A program made the translations under genes and the position numbers. Source: Cymodocea nodosa (taxonomy: Eukaryota > Streptophyta > Magnoliopsida > Alismatales > Cymodoceaceae). From it: a stretch of DNA of 64,000 bases. The notes below the pieces were generated by a model. It saw only the letters and a list, made by a program, of their open reading frames with translations, searched no databases and had not been told where the DNA came from. Location of the stretch: NCBI GenBank assembly GCA_036874045.1, contig JAZBRI010000003.1, positions 7,266,501-7,330,500 on the forward strand, written 5' to 3'. Shown in pieces: positions 24,715 through 37,100 of the stretch (position 1 is its first letter; every line of letters starts with the position of its first letter).

Positions 24715-24727
24715 TGGTATTAGAACC
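24715..24727 (+). promoter_or_regulatory. Primer-binding site like initiator-Met tRNA (Copia)
   Basis: TGGTATTAGAACC differs from the usual TGGTATCAGAGCC by two transitions and starts one base after the LTR end. This is where a tRNA would prime minus-strand synthesis. Confidence 0.65.
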
Positions 24728-25250
24728 AAGGTGATCCCCGAGCATGCCCTGCTCCTCTATTCTGCCACACACCATGATTGTGCACGTTTGCTAATACACA
24801 TGCCCCTCCTTTGCGCACGTGCACCCTCCACCGCTCAAGCGAAAGGCCTTCGCACATCCACCGCCACTTGGCCTCCTACATTCACCAACTCAACCAAGCA
24901 CGCGTCCGCCGTCGCTTCTCCAACCTTGACATGCGTCCGCTGCCGCTCGACCTCTTGCGTTCGCCGCCCAAACCACGCACGTCTGTCGTCCCTCCCCCAA
25001 CCTCGACGCACGTCTGCTATTGCTCTAACTCTTGCGTTCGCCAACCCAATTGTGTGCACATCTACTACCGATCTGCCTCCTGTGTTCGCCACATGCCGCC
25101 TATCCCCCGCATTCAGTCTCTCACACTTGGATTTCCACGTGCGCCACTTGCGCCACCATACCCCACCCTTCCCACGCATGACCGCTAGCATTCACCACAA
25201 CCGTGCACATCTACCCGATTTAAGGGGCGATCGGTTAGGAATTCCTGTCG
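24728..25250 (+). other. GC-rich island after the LTR, no supported gene
   Basis: About 500 bp much richer in C and G than its surroundings, with long open frames in several frames on both strands. None shows a recognised domain; the translations are low-complexity His/Pro/Arg/Ser. It follows a primer-binding site, so I read it as the leader or decayed gag start of a Copia element, possibly the Copia-1 family. Confidence 0.4.
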
Positions 25251-25643
25251 TTATCCCTCTCTTATTATTTATTAAATATATACATATAAATATTTAATAT
25301 ATATATATATTGTTTTTGGTTCATTGCATGCTGAATTGTTTATTATTTTTAAGAAAATCACAAGCCAATTTTTGTTAAGCATATTTGATAATTACATGCT
25401 TTTAATTGTAGTTAGATTTAATTACTTGTTTTAGTAATTAAAAATTCAAATTACATGATTTAATTAGTTAAAGGATAATTTTTGCATGAACATCTTGTTA
25501 TTTAGTTTAAAATTTCTGTTTTGCATGCATTTTTATTATTAGTTATATATATTTTCCCTTTGAAAAATAAAAAATCAAAAATAGTTATTGTGAAAATTGC
25601 TTGAAATTAAAAGAAAATCATATTTTGTTATAGATTTGCATCT
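25251..25643. other. AT-rich stretch, nothing recognised
   Basis: AT-rich sequence with no gene or clear repeat. It may include an eroded LTR/leader of the Copia element that follows. Confidence 0.4.
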
Positions 25644-28600
25644 ATGGTTGCTAGTAAATTAATTTCTAATGAGTTGGCAAGAGCTGAAAGACTCAATGAA
25701 GCAAATTATGACATGTGACATAGAAAAATAAAATATACTCTTATTTATGACAATCAAGAATATATTACTAAGTTTATTCCTCTAGAAATAAATAATAATG
25801 CTTTAAAAGTAAAAGTTAGAAAATTGAAGAAATAGAAATCTAATGATCAAAAAGCAAAAAGTATTATGTTAATATTTATGGAAAATAGCTTAGTAAAATA
25901 TGTCAAGGTATATGATGCTTCACATGAATTGTGAAATGCCTTGAAGGAGATATATGATAAGACTATGGAGATAAATACTCAAATGCTTCTTAAGAAGTAT
26001 AATTCTTGCAAAATGTAGGAAGGACAAAGTAGTATAGAGTATATTAACAATATAGTCATGTTGGCCAATGACCTCTAGCTATTGTAGGAACTCTGATACT
26101 AAAAAAGTTGTAGATAGTGACCATTTTGAATAGTTTGTTGAACAATTTTAACATGATCACTACAACTCTTAGATCAACTCTTATTTAGCTTTTAGAACAG
26201 CCAATAAGACTAGGATTGGAGTAAAAACTTATAAACAACTAAAAGTGATATGAGACAAATCTAGAAGAGGCCAATGTAGCATTCTAGCATCAAAAAGGAA
26301 AGAAAAAATTAAGCAAAAAATAGTTTAAGTCACAACCACCTCCTAAAAGGAAGCCTCATGAATCTTGTTATTCACATGGGCAATTTGTTCATGTTAGATC
26401 AAATTGTCCAAACAAATATGGAACAATGATAAGAATTTGGAACAAGCTTCTAAAGCCAAGAGAGTATTTATTGGGGTTGTGAAATGCAAGGATGTTGTAA
26501 TTCCTAGCTTCAATGACTAGTAGATCAATTTTGACACAACCCAATAAGTAGCAAGGATAAAGAAAGGAATGGAATCACTTAAAGAATTTAAGTCTAAGGA
26601 ACAATGCATCTATATGGTGAATAATATATATTTAGATGTAGAAGGCATCAACAACTATTGACTACATCTAAGCGATAGCATTATGCTTCCAAAGGATGTT
26701 TTCTATGCTCTTGGAATGAGGAGGAATTTAATTTCTATTTCTATATTATTAAAGAATAATCTAAAAGTTCATTTTAATAATAAGTGTGTGTCAATTGAAA
26801 AAGATTCAAAAGTGTTTACTATGGATTATTATGTACTAGAACATGATCTTTTCCATATTTCTATAATTGATAATGAAGTCTATGAAATAAATGCTTTTTT
26901 TTATTGTTCTTTGTGTTATTTGATAGATTATGAATTGTGACATTCTAGATTAGGTCACATTGGAAAATCTAAAATGGAATAAATGGTAAAAATAAAACTC
27001 TTGCCAACAATTAAGAATCTTAATCTAGAAAATTGTCAACATTGTTTAGTCAAAAAAATGACAAAAAAACCCTTTGGAAAGGCAATTAGGTCAAATGAAT
27101 TATTAAGCTTAATTCATTTAGATGTATGTGATCTACTAAGTATAAAAACTTATAATAACAAGGAATATTTTATGACATTTATAAATGATTTCTTTAGATA
27201 TACTTATGTCTATTTAATATCTCATAAAATGGAAGTAGCAAATTATTTTGGGAGATATAAAATGAAATTAGAAAAGTAACTTAGAAGGAATATTAATGTG
27301 TTAAGATCAGATAGAAGTAGGAAATATAGTTCTAATGAATTTAAATAGGTTTATAAAATACATGGAATTAAAAAGTAAGTTATAATGCCTTATATGTCAT
27401 AACAAAATAGTATGCCAAAAAGAAAAAATAGAACTTTAATGAATTTTATAATATGCATACTTTCACATTCTAGGTTTTCCAAGAGATTTTGAGGAGATGC
27501 TGTACTTGCAACCAATCATGTATTAAATAGAATACCCACCAAATCTATTTAAGTTACATCTTATGAATTATGGACTAAAGTAAAGCCTAACTTGAATCAT
27601 TTAAGTAAATAGGGTTTTATAGCACATATGCTTATTTTTACATAGCGTAGTAATAAGTTAGAATTTAAAACCTTAAAAGGTAGATTTATTGGATATTGTG
27701 AAAATTCTTTTGGCTATAAATTTTTCTATATAGAAAGAAAATAATTGAATATAGAGATGCTACCTTTCTAGAAAATGTGGAAGAAAAGGAAAAAGATGAA
27801 AATGATATAGACCCTTTCTCTGTAATGGATGATCAATTTAATATGTTCCTAGAAGTGACTCTTAGAAATAATTAGGAAGAAAAGCCTAATATTGAGGATA
27901 GACAGGAATCCATGGAAATTGTGAGACATGATCAAGATGTTCAATAGAATATGAAAGAGCCAAATGTAAACCAAAATAACCAGGCATAGGTTGGCAATAA
28001 AAGAAAAAGAATTCAACCTGTATGGATGGATGATTACCATTTATATTCTTGTGAGTCTCCATGCTTATTAATTGATATAGAGGATAAGCACATGAAACTT
28101 AGGATGTATAATGAAATGCTTAAGTCATGAGAGAAGAAACGGTGACTTAAAGTAATGAATGAAGAAATTGATACCATGGAAAGAAATTAAGCTTGGGAAT
28201 TTTGTGATTTACCTGAAGGTAGGAAGGTTGTAGGATGTAAGTGAATATTTAAGAACAAGTTGAGAGTTAATGGGTCTATTGAGAAATATAAAGCTTAGTT
28301 AGTTGTCAAAGGTTTTACTCAAATACTTAGAATTGATTTTTAGGAAACTTATTCTTTAATAGCTAAGTTCACATCAATAAGAATAATATTGGCAATTATA
28401 GCATACTTTGATTTAAAACTACATCATATAGATATAAAAATTGCATTTTTGAATGGAGATTTATAGTAAGGCATTTATATCTCACAACCTCAGGGTTTTT
28501 AGTTGGAAGTAAATGAAACTAAAGTATGCAAATTGAAAAAGTTAATACATCATTTGAAACAATCGTCTAAACAATGATATTAAAAATTTTATGATGTAAT

Positions 28601-29570
28601 CATGGAAATAGGATTTATCTCAAATAGACTAGATAATTGTGTATATATGTAGAAAAGTGAGAGTAAGTTCATAATGTTATCCTTGCATGTAAATGATATT
28701 TTACTTATCGAAAATATATTGACCTATTGAATAATATAAGGAAAGAAGTTAGCTTATAATTCGAAATGAAGGATATGGGCACGACATTATATGTCCTTGG
28801 AATTCAAATCCTAAAGGATTAAGAATTGGGGATATTAAGTATGAGTTAAGAAAGATACCTATGGTCAATACTTAAAAGTTTAGAATGCAAAATTATTATC
28901 CTACTCCTACACTGTATGTGTATGAGAAAAGATTAAGTAAGGATTAGTGTTCTGGAAAGGGAATGAAACCTTTAAAAGTACTTTATACACAAGTGGTCAA
29001 AAGTCTTATGTATGCAATGATGTGCACACTACCAAACTTGACATATGTCGTGAGTTTGATAAGTAGATATCAAAGTAATCTTGAAATAACACATAAGAAG
29101 TTTTCAAGAGGATTATGAAGTACCTCAAAGGAACTTTACACTACAAGTTAACTTTTTAAGTAAATGAGCTTTAAGTGCTTAGATATTTTGATGCAAACTT
29201 GAGTGGTGACAAAGATGATAGAAAGCCCACTTTGGGACATGTGTTGATCTTTGTAGGTGGAGTTGTGTTTTACGAAAGCAAAGGTGTGTGGCACATTACA
29301 CATAGGAAGCTAAATATGTTGCTTTAACATGGCTACCATACATGTAGTTTAGTTTAAGAGATTTTTAGATGATTTAAATCTTAATTTAGTAATTAGTTCA
29401 ACTAAACTTCATTATGATAACCAAACTACAATAAGTTTTATTAACAATGGAAGTGGTGTAAATACTTCAAGAGGAAGACATATCAATTTGCATCATCACT
29501 ATGTTTGTGATATTGTGAAAGAGGGGAAATAAAATTAACTTATATCTCCACAAGTGACATAATTGCTAAT
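25644..29570 (+). pseudogene. Copia gag-pol, heavily decayed (Copia-2)
   Basis: Nearly the whole Copia order is visible. Gag starts near 25644 (ISNELARAERLNEANYDM), then the zinc-knuckle area near 26350, the protease/linker area to about 26940, GAG-pre-integrase at about 26938-27280 (ENCQHCLVKKMTKKPFGKA), integrase to about 27700, reverse transcriptase at about 28150-28850 and RNase H to 29570 (KLTYISTSDIIANF). It differs in lineage from Copia-1. Dozens of breaks make it much older than the Sireviruses here. Its 5' LTR is not recognisable and its 3' end is replaced by a hAT fragment. Confidence 0.85.
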
Positions 29571-30278
29571 TTTCTAAATTTTGATGTAATTAATTGGTAA
29601 AAAAATAAAAAGATACATTTTCTATTTTATCTTTAATGGCTAAAGATTTATTAATAATTTCTACTTCTTTTATAGTATGTGAACAAACATTTAGTACTAG
29701 TGGTTATATATTAAATGATAGAAAAATAATATTAAAAGAAGATATTTTAAAAGCCCTAAAGGTTAAGAGTTTGCTTATGTTTGTGGACAATAATAGTAAA
29801 ATGAATTTAGAATTTTAAAATTTTCAATATAATTATATAAATCAAATGTAAAAATATCTTATTTAATATTTATATCATAACAAGTTACAACATAATTTTA
29901 ATTTCAATTTATAAATAAAATAATTTATTTTAACTTTATGACTTATATTTGAATGTGTTGATAAATGATGATTTGATATTAATGTATTGATATACTTATA
30001 AATGAAATAATTTATTTCTTTTGTGTTGATATTTTTAAATGTTGTGATTTAATAATACTTAGATTTAATTTAATATATTTACTAAAAAATATATAAAACA
30101 TTAAAAAAATTAGCTTACTAACCCATGGGCTAGCCTACAAATAGCCCAAGCCCAACCCATATAAGTCAGGTCCTCCCTATAAAAGTTTTTAGCTCGGCTG
30201 GCCTAGTCCAACCCGTAGCTTGTATGGACTTCTACTTTGTGGGTAAGGCTAGTCTAGCTCAACTTACTTACATTTCTA
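29571..30278 (+). mobile_element. hAT element 3' end fragment, plus strand
   Basis: The C-terminal dimerisation region of a hAT transposase is at about 29575-29815 (SLMAKDLLIISTSFIVCEQT, then FSTSGYILNDRKIILKED, ending KMNLEF). It is close to the minus-strand copy at 22150-22400. Downstream are the subterminal GCCCAAGCCCAACCC-like repeats (30110-30270), and the end, read inward, TAGAAATGTAAGTA, matches the hAT TIR. The left side is fused to Copia-2. Orientation is opposite to the complete hAT at 21365. Confidence 0.8.
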
Positions 30279-32055
30279 ATGCAAATATATTCAATCGATA
30301 CAATCAAATGTAGTCACATGAAATCTATTTGATGAACAACTGTGCCTTTTCCAAACGTGTATATGTAGATGTCCAACAAATTGGTAAATATATGCATAAA
30401 AATTATATATTTATCTTTGATAATATATATAAATAGACGTGCATAAAGAATATGTATTTAACAAATATTATGAAATATGAATATTTAAAGTAAAATTATA
30501 ATATTTTAGATGTAAAATATAAATATCTAAAATAAAATTAAAATATTTTATATCTAAAATATGTACATCAAAGTGAAATCAATACTTTTGGATATTAAAT
30601 ACACAAATATCCAATGGATACTAAATAGACAAATATCTAAAATTAAATCAAGATATTTTGGATATGAAATATACACAAAATTAAATTGAAATCAATATAT
30701 TTGAATGTTTATTATATAAATATTTAAAACATCATAAGTACATTTGGATATGATATATATATATATATATATATATCTAAAATATAAATTACTTATATAT
30801 AAATCTAAATTATCTAAAATATTAAATCTCTACTCTATGATATGAGTATTTCAAAAAAAATATAAAGGAGATACTATAAGTAGGAGTATAAATTTTCTAC
30901 AAGATATTTAGATATTAAATATATAAATATTCAACATTTCATATATATTTGATATAAAATATATAAATTTTCAAAATATTATATATGTTTAAATATAAAA
31001 TATATAAATATTTAAATAAAAAATACCAAACTGATTCTAAACTATTTAAACTTTCATAAAATAGAGAGAAAAGAAATGTAGACCGAATGGACCAGCAAAA
31101 GAAAAGAAGAGGAAGAAGATCGATGAAATGACCCAGGCCACCAAAATGTTGAAGGAAAAAAACAACAACAAAAGACCTGGAAGGAAAAAAGTTAAATAAC
31201 CTTGTACACAGTCAAACCATCAAAATGTACTTAAACATATCTAAAATATCATATGCTTTTAAACATAAATTTAAACTATTTAAAATATATTTTGATATAA
31301 AAACATATATGTCAATGTTAAAATATTAAAGAGAAAATGTATAGATGTTTAAATTACTAAAATATCTTTATATATGATCAAATTACCAAATACTCTTATA
31401 TTCATGTTTAAATAACAGTCTAAATTATCTAAAGTTTTAGAAAATATGTACATTTGGACATGAATATAAAAAAGAAGAAGAAAGCCCGTGCTTAAGGAAT
31501 TAATGGATATGAATCATGGAAGAAATAAGAAAAAGAAGAAGAGAGCAATCCCCTTAAATGGAAAAATGCGGTTCAATTACTTATGATTTGAAAAGAAAAA
31601 CATTTGATATACGAAAAACTTCCTTAGAATGAGTTCAAAAATATTTTCCATGAAAGCTCTCCTGCCAAAAAAACATTTGATATTCGAAGAGTTCTTTTAC
31701 ATGAGCTAAAAATATGACATACAAAAGGTATATGGCAAATGAAAACTCTTTTAGATGAGATGACAACGTATATAATATATTGTCAAAAAATATATTGAAA
31801 ATGTGAAATGCCCCATTATACATGAGCATAAAATTTTTGTTATGTATCAATTGTTGTATTCATTTTCATTAGTGGAAACATAGATTTTTTTATGTTAGAT
31901 TCATTATTTCTATCATGTATGACAATTGTTTATGAAGTTGTTCACGATAATTAACAAATCTTTATTAAAAGTGATTCAAGAGAGATCTAAAAAAATAAGC
32001 ACTTAAAAGTATAAATGAATTTTTAGGACACGAAAAAATACACTTAAAATACTAA
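30279..32055. other. AT-rich intergenic tract with short ATAAATATC-type repeats
   Basis: No gene seen. Between about 30400 and 31450 the motif ATATAAATATCTAAAAT and variants recur many times. An (AT)n run is at about 30752-30776. A similar tract is at 39960-40326, on the other side of the host gene. Confidence 0.55.
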
Positions 32056-32420
32056 TGTATTTTCGTGTCCACATAGATGATATTCTCTTGATCGGTAATA
32101 ATATCAATTTGAAAAATCCTTTTCTTACTTGGTACAATCAGCAATGGTTTTCCAATTAAAAATTTGGGTATTCCTAAATACTTCTTTGGAATTGAAATTC
32201 ATCATACTGATAATGAAATTTATCCTTCTAAGAAGAAGAATGGTACGATCTTCCATGCAAGACAAACCTTGTAGATCCTAAACCAATTAATACACCAATG
32301 GTTGTCATGACTATCTCCATGCATCAAGGTGATCCTCTATCAGATCTAACTCTCCAAGTGAATGGTCCTTTGTAATATCTTCGAATCTCTCACCTGATAC
32401 CTCCTTCTGTGTTAATAAAA
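32056..32420 (+). pseudogene. Copia reverse transcriptase relic
   Basis: A short fragment with HVDDILLIGNN, then a region reading like the Copia motif KYFFGIEIHHTDNEI and a tract resembling VDPKPINTPMV. It matches the part of Copia pol just after the YVDD box. No LTR is attached. It is broken in several places. Confidence 0.7.
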
Positions 32421-32760
32421 TGTATTACAATAGTTTGTAATAATGAAATCGGCAACAAAAAAAGAGTGGGAGACCATAGCCCTTCACGGCCAAGAACAAA
32501 AGGTAGGCAAAGCAAAGAGCATGCACAGAAGAAGTTTAGGGTTCAATAATAAGAGAGATGAACATGTTCCGAAGGAAAGTGCAAGATAAAGGATGAGATG
32601 GATTTGTATAAGCTTTGCTTCACATGGGTCTCCATAAACTCCAAGTGCTGTTGCTGCTCATTTAAAATCCCATTCCAGATCAGGGCGCATGTGAACATGA
32701 GGGTCGCAATGGTTGGTGTCTCTCCTTGTCCATCGCTGCGTAAGGCTCTCTGGCGCTCTG

Positions 32761-32798
<38 letters not shown>

Positions 32799-33780
32799 GG
32801 AGTCCATCATATAGAAAACCCCACACTTGTTCTCGTGCCAACCATGTTGCAAAAGAACATGAAAAAGATTCCAAGAGAAAAGGTAAATGATTGGCGTGGT
32901 TTGGAAATGGTTATATATGCTCATTGCACCTAAAGAAACTCCTTTTCAGTGAGGCAAAGGTTAACAAGAGTTGTTAGAATCTTGGCCTCTTCAGTCTTTC
33001 ATGTGGTACTCAAGCTTCCACAGCTCAGGCAAGGGAAGTGCCGATCGATCCATGATCATCCAAAAGGAGAGCGGGGGCGTTCTTTATTGTTTATGGGCAA
33101 ACATAAGTCTGCACGTAGTGGGAAATAAAGATCCACGTTGATTGCTCAGTGCAGACATGAAAATTTACCTTATGATTTTGAACAACCAGCAGCATATCAG
33201 GTGGATGGTTTGGAGATTATCAGAACACAAGTATGGTACATTTTTTTATTGGGAAGAGAAGTGGGTGTACGAAAAGGACAAAGCGAACTCGACTAGAATG
33301 GGAGTTAAATCACATGTGTTTTGCAGACTATTTACCAATATCGATTTATGATGAACTGCCATTGCGGGTTTTAGTGGTTCGAAATCTCAGCATGTCGTAG
33401 GGTATTATGTGCTTTATTCCCTTTCCATTTCTCCTTAATCCCTATAATATTTCTATATATTTTTCATCCTAAAGATTTGTCTTTCACCCCTACTAAAATA
33501 CCTGAGCTGTTCTGCAGCAACGTGTCCTGCAATTTCTGACTTCAACAAACCTTTGTCAGCAATACTTACTCTCAATTTTAAACTCTCCTCCTCCATGGAA
33601 CTATTCTACCACCTTCTTATACCATTGTCATAGTTTCGAATCTTAATGAAATATACGTATATGTTGCTCTTAAACAGCAGAGTTGTTACTGTGCTTTTTT
33701 AGAACCGAAGAAAATACAAGTCACTCTCTCTGCTCAAGCACTCAAACAAAAAGGTCATCAGTCCAATCGAACAACATGGG
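32421..33780. other. Upstream flank of the receptor kinase gene
   Basis: No gene supported. A (CT)n run lies at 32764-32796; open frames across it on both strands (Leu-Ser or Arg-Glu repeats) are products of the repeat. Composition becomes less AT-rich toward the gene. Confidence 0.5.
32764..32796. repeat. (CT)n microsatellite
   Basis: About 16 CT units. It lies roughly 1 kb upstream of the likely transcription start of the receptor kinase. Confidence 0.95.
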
Positions 33781-33785
33781 CTTGG

Positions 33786-33796
33786 CTATATAAAAG
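33786..33796 (+). promoter_or_regulatory. Candidate TATA box of the receptor kinase gene
   Basis: CTATATAAAAG fits the plant TATA consensus. It would place the start near 33820 and give a 5' leader of about 310 nt. A second, weaker candidate (CATATATTTC) is near 34021. Confidence 0.5.
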
Positions 33797-33845
33797 TAGA
33801 CATGTAGGTTCATGATAGACTCTCTCAGACATACACATTCTGTCC

Positions 33846-34092
33846 ATGATTCATGTCGGCCTGAGCCTCTCTACAGTCCAAAGGCTTCTCTGTTTTGTAT
33901 TCAAAAAGCCCCCAATCAGCTGTTGCAGAATCTACTACCTCGCGAGTTGTACTGGACCAAATACAAGCTTGGTGGTTGAGAGCACACTATCTTATTGAGT
34001 CCCCTTTCATCTTCGATGTCCATATATTTCCCATTCCTTCTCTTCTCCCGTTGGTGGTGACCACTTTCCAACACTACATGGCACTTGACTAA
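33846..34092 (+). other. Upstream ORFs in the receptor kinase leader
   Basis: If transcription starts near 33820, four AUG-started ORFs precede the main start: 33846-33998 (50 codons plus stop), 33853-33864 (3 codons), 34016-34060 (14 codons) and 34078-34092 (4 codons). The last ends 39 nt before the main ATG. Such ORFs commonly lower translation of plant receptor kinases; an effect here is inference and depends on the true start. Confidence 0.45.
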
Positions 34093-34131
34093 GTCACCAG
34101 CAAGAGCAGGGGAGGAGAGAAAGAAAACAAG

Positions 34132-37100
34132 ATGGGGTGTGCTATGCCCATGTCCCTCTTCCTCTCTTTGCTGCTATGCTGCATTGCCTTGCCTGGCCCA
34201 GGAGCGGAAGCCGACGAAGTGTCCGTGTTGCTCTCCATCAAATCGGGCCTCAACGACTCGTCCAATGCTCTTCACGACTGGGAGGACGAGTCCCGGCACT
34301 GCAACTGGACTGGCGTTCGGTGCAATTCCGCTGGACAGGTCCAGAGTCTCGACCTCTCCCACACCAACATGAGTGGGAACGTCACCGACGACATCAGCCG
34401 TCTTCAGGGTCTTGTCTACCTCAATCTCTGCTGCAACTCCTTCTCGTCCTCGCTCCCCAAGTCCTTCTCCAATCTCTCTAGGCTTAAGGTGTTCGACGTG
34501 AGCGACAACTTGTTCAACGGCCACTTTCCCAGGGGGCTAGGGGAATCGCCGGGGCTGATAATTGTCAAGGCGTCCGGGAACGACTTCGCCGGGGAGTTGC
34601 CGGAGGATCTTGGTAATGCGACGTCACTGGAGACTCTGGATTTCCGCGGGAGCTACTTCGAGGGGACCATACCAGAGTCCTACAGGAACTTGAAGAAGTT
34701 GAAGTACTTGGGCGTGTCCGGCAACGAGCTCTCCGGACGGTTGCCGAGGTACTTGGGTGAGCTTTGCTCGTTGGAGACACTCATAATTGGATACAACAAG
34801 TTTACAGGTCCTATCCCTTCGGAGATCGGGAACTTGACGAATCTCCGGTATCTCGACGTTGCGGTTGGGAACTTCGGCGGACGGATACCGTCGGCGTTGG
34901 GGAGACTCCAGCATCTGAACACCGTCTTCCTGTACAAGAACAAGTTCGAGGGTGAAATCCCGAGGGAATTTGGGAACATATCATCGTTGGCATTCTTGGA
35001 TCTCTCCGACAACATGATCTCCGGTCCGATCCCGGAAGAGCTCGGCAGGCTCGAAAGGCTTCAGCTGCTGAACCTCATGTGCAACCGACTGGTCGGCAAA
35101 GTCCCAGCTGAAATAGGGGAGTTGAGACAACTGCAGGTGCTTGCGCTGTGGAACAACTCCCTCACCGGTTCCCTACCGGCCAACCTCGGGCAGACTTGCC
35201 CACTTCGATGGCTGGATGTCTCGTCCAATTCCCTTTCCGGTGGGATCCCCACGGGTTTATGCGACGGTAAGAATCTGACAAAGCTGATCCTCTTCAACAA
35301 TGAGTTCACAGGCCCGATACCGACCAGCTTGACGGAATGCGTGCCGCTGGTACGCGTGAGAATTCATAACAATCGACTGAACGGAACAATACCCAGTGGG
35401 CTCGGGAATCTTCCGAAACTCCAGCGATTGGAGGTGGCCGGGAACGACCTCGGAGGTCCGATACCGGATGACATCTCCTCGTCGACGTCGCTCTCGTTCA
35501 TCGACATGTCAAGGAACCACATCCAATCGGCTCTTCCGTCAAGCATCTTCTCTATCCCAAGTCTCCAAAGCTTCATCGCTTCCAACAACGAGCTGATCGG
35601 AGAAGTCCCCGATCAGTTCCAGGAAAATCGATCGTTAACCGTGCTAGACTTATCGAACAACAATCACTCCGGCCAAATTCCCGCCAGCCTGGCCTCTTGC
35701 AGAAGGCTGGTCATCCTCGATCTCTCGAACAACACGCTTACCGGGGAGATTCCCATTGCCATCGCCATGATGCCATCGCTGTCATTTCTCGACCTCTCCG
35801 ACAACGACCTCACCGGCTCCCTGCCCATCAAGCTCGGCACATCACCGGCCCTCGAGACGCTCAACGTCTCCTACAACAAGCTCACCGGGCCAGTCCCTGC
35901 CAACGGGGCCTTGAGGACGATCGACCCCTCCTTTCTCATGGGGAACCCGGGGCTCTGTGGTGGCGTGTTGCAGCCGTGCTCTGGTGCCCATACGCCGGAG
36001 TTCTTCAGTCGGAGAAATGCACACCTCAAGCACATTGTGGTTGGATGGACGGTTGGCGTCACGGTTGTGTTTGCCCTTGCGTGTCTGGTTCTTGGAGTAA
36101 GGCGGACGTGCCAGCATTGGCAATCGGAGAGAGGACTTCTCTACTGCGGCGACAGGTTCATGGAAGAGTCCGGGGAATGGCCGTGGCGGCTAACGGCCTT
36201 CCAGAGATTAAATTTCACCAGTGGCGAGATTCTTTCGTGCATTAATGATTCAAACATTATCGGTATGGGTGCCACCGGGATTGTCTACAAGGCAGATTTG
36301 CGCCGCCACCATACAACAGTGGCAGTGAAGAAGCTCTGGCGGCCGGATTCGGGCGTTGACGGTGGCGTCGCTGCCGATTTAGCAGGTATGGATAGTGGGT
36401 GCGAATGCACGAATCCAACGATCATTTTCAATTCCAACAAATAAATAGAAACCTGTAGATTTCCCTGTTGTAATCTAAACAATTCGTTGTTGATGATTTG
36501 ATTGATTTGTATAATCATCAGGAGAGGTGAACCTCCTCGGCCGTCTTCGGCACCGGAACATCGTCCGGTTGTTCGGCTTCCTCCACAACGACAACGACGC
36601 CATGATCGTCTACGAATACATGCCGAACGGAAACTTGTGGGAAGCACTCCACGGCGGAGAGAAGCAGGGGTGCTCGGCAGCCCCAGTCGGCTTGCTGGTG
36701 GACTGGGTGTCGAGGTACAACGTGGCCGCTGGCGTCGCGCAAGGTCTGGCTTACCTCCACCACGACTGCTACCCGTTGGTGATCCATCGCGACATGAAGT
36801 CCAGCAACATATTGCTCGACGGTAACTTGGAAGCCAGAATCGCTGATTTTGGGCTGGCGAGGATGATGCTAAGGAAGAACGAGACCTTATCGGTGGTCGC
36901 CGGCTCCTTCGGCTACATCGCTCCCGGTCAGTGTCTCGTCAAATTTACGACAAATTATCTCCCACACCGCCTCTTTTGCTAATCATCGCTGCTGCGATTT
37001 CTATGGCAATTCGTTTCTCAATTTGCAGAGTACAGCTACACAATGAAGGTGGATCAAAAGAGCGACATCTACAGCTTCGGGGTGGTTCTCATGGAACTCA

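Noticed and set aside
24731-25297. Open frames of 188, 136 and 118 codons in the GC-rich island
   Set aside because: They overlap in several frames on both strands, give low-complexity His/Pro/Arg sequence and match no domain; the long frames follow from few AT-rich stop codons.
29636-29818. A small stand-alone gene of 60 codons
   Set aside because: Sequence and downstream subterminal repeats show it is the tail of a hAT transposase.
32598-32933. Frame of 111 codons and antisense Arg-Glu repeats across (CT)n
   Set aside because: Produced by the microsatellite; no start context, domain or codon pattern.
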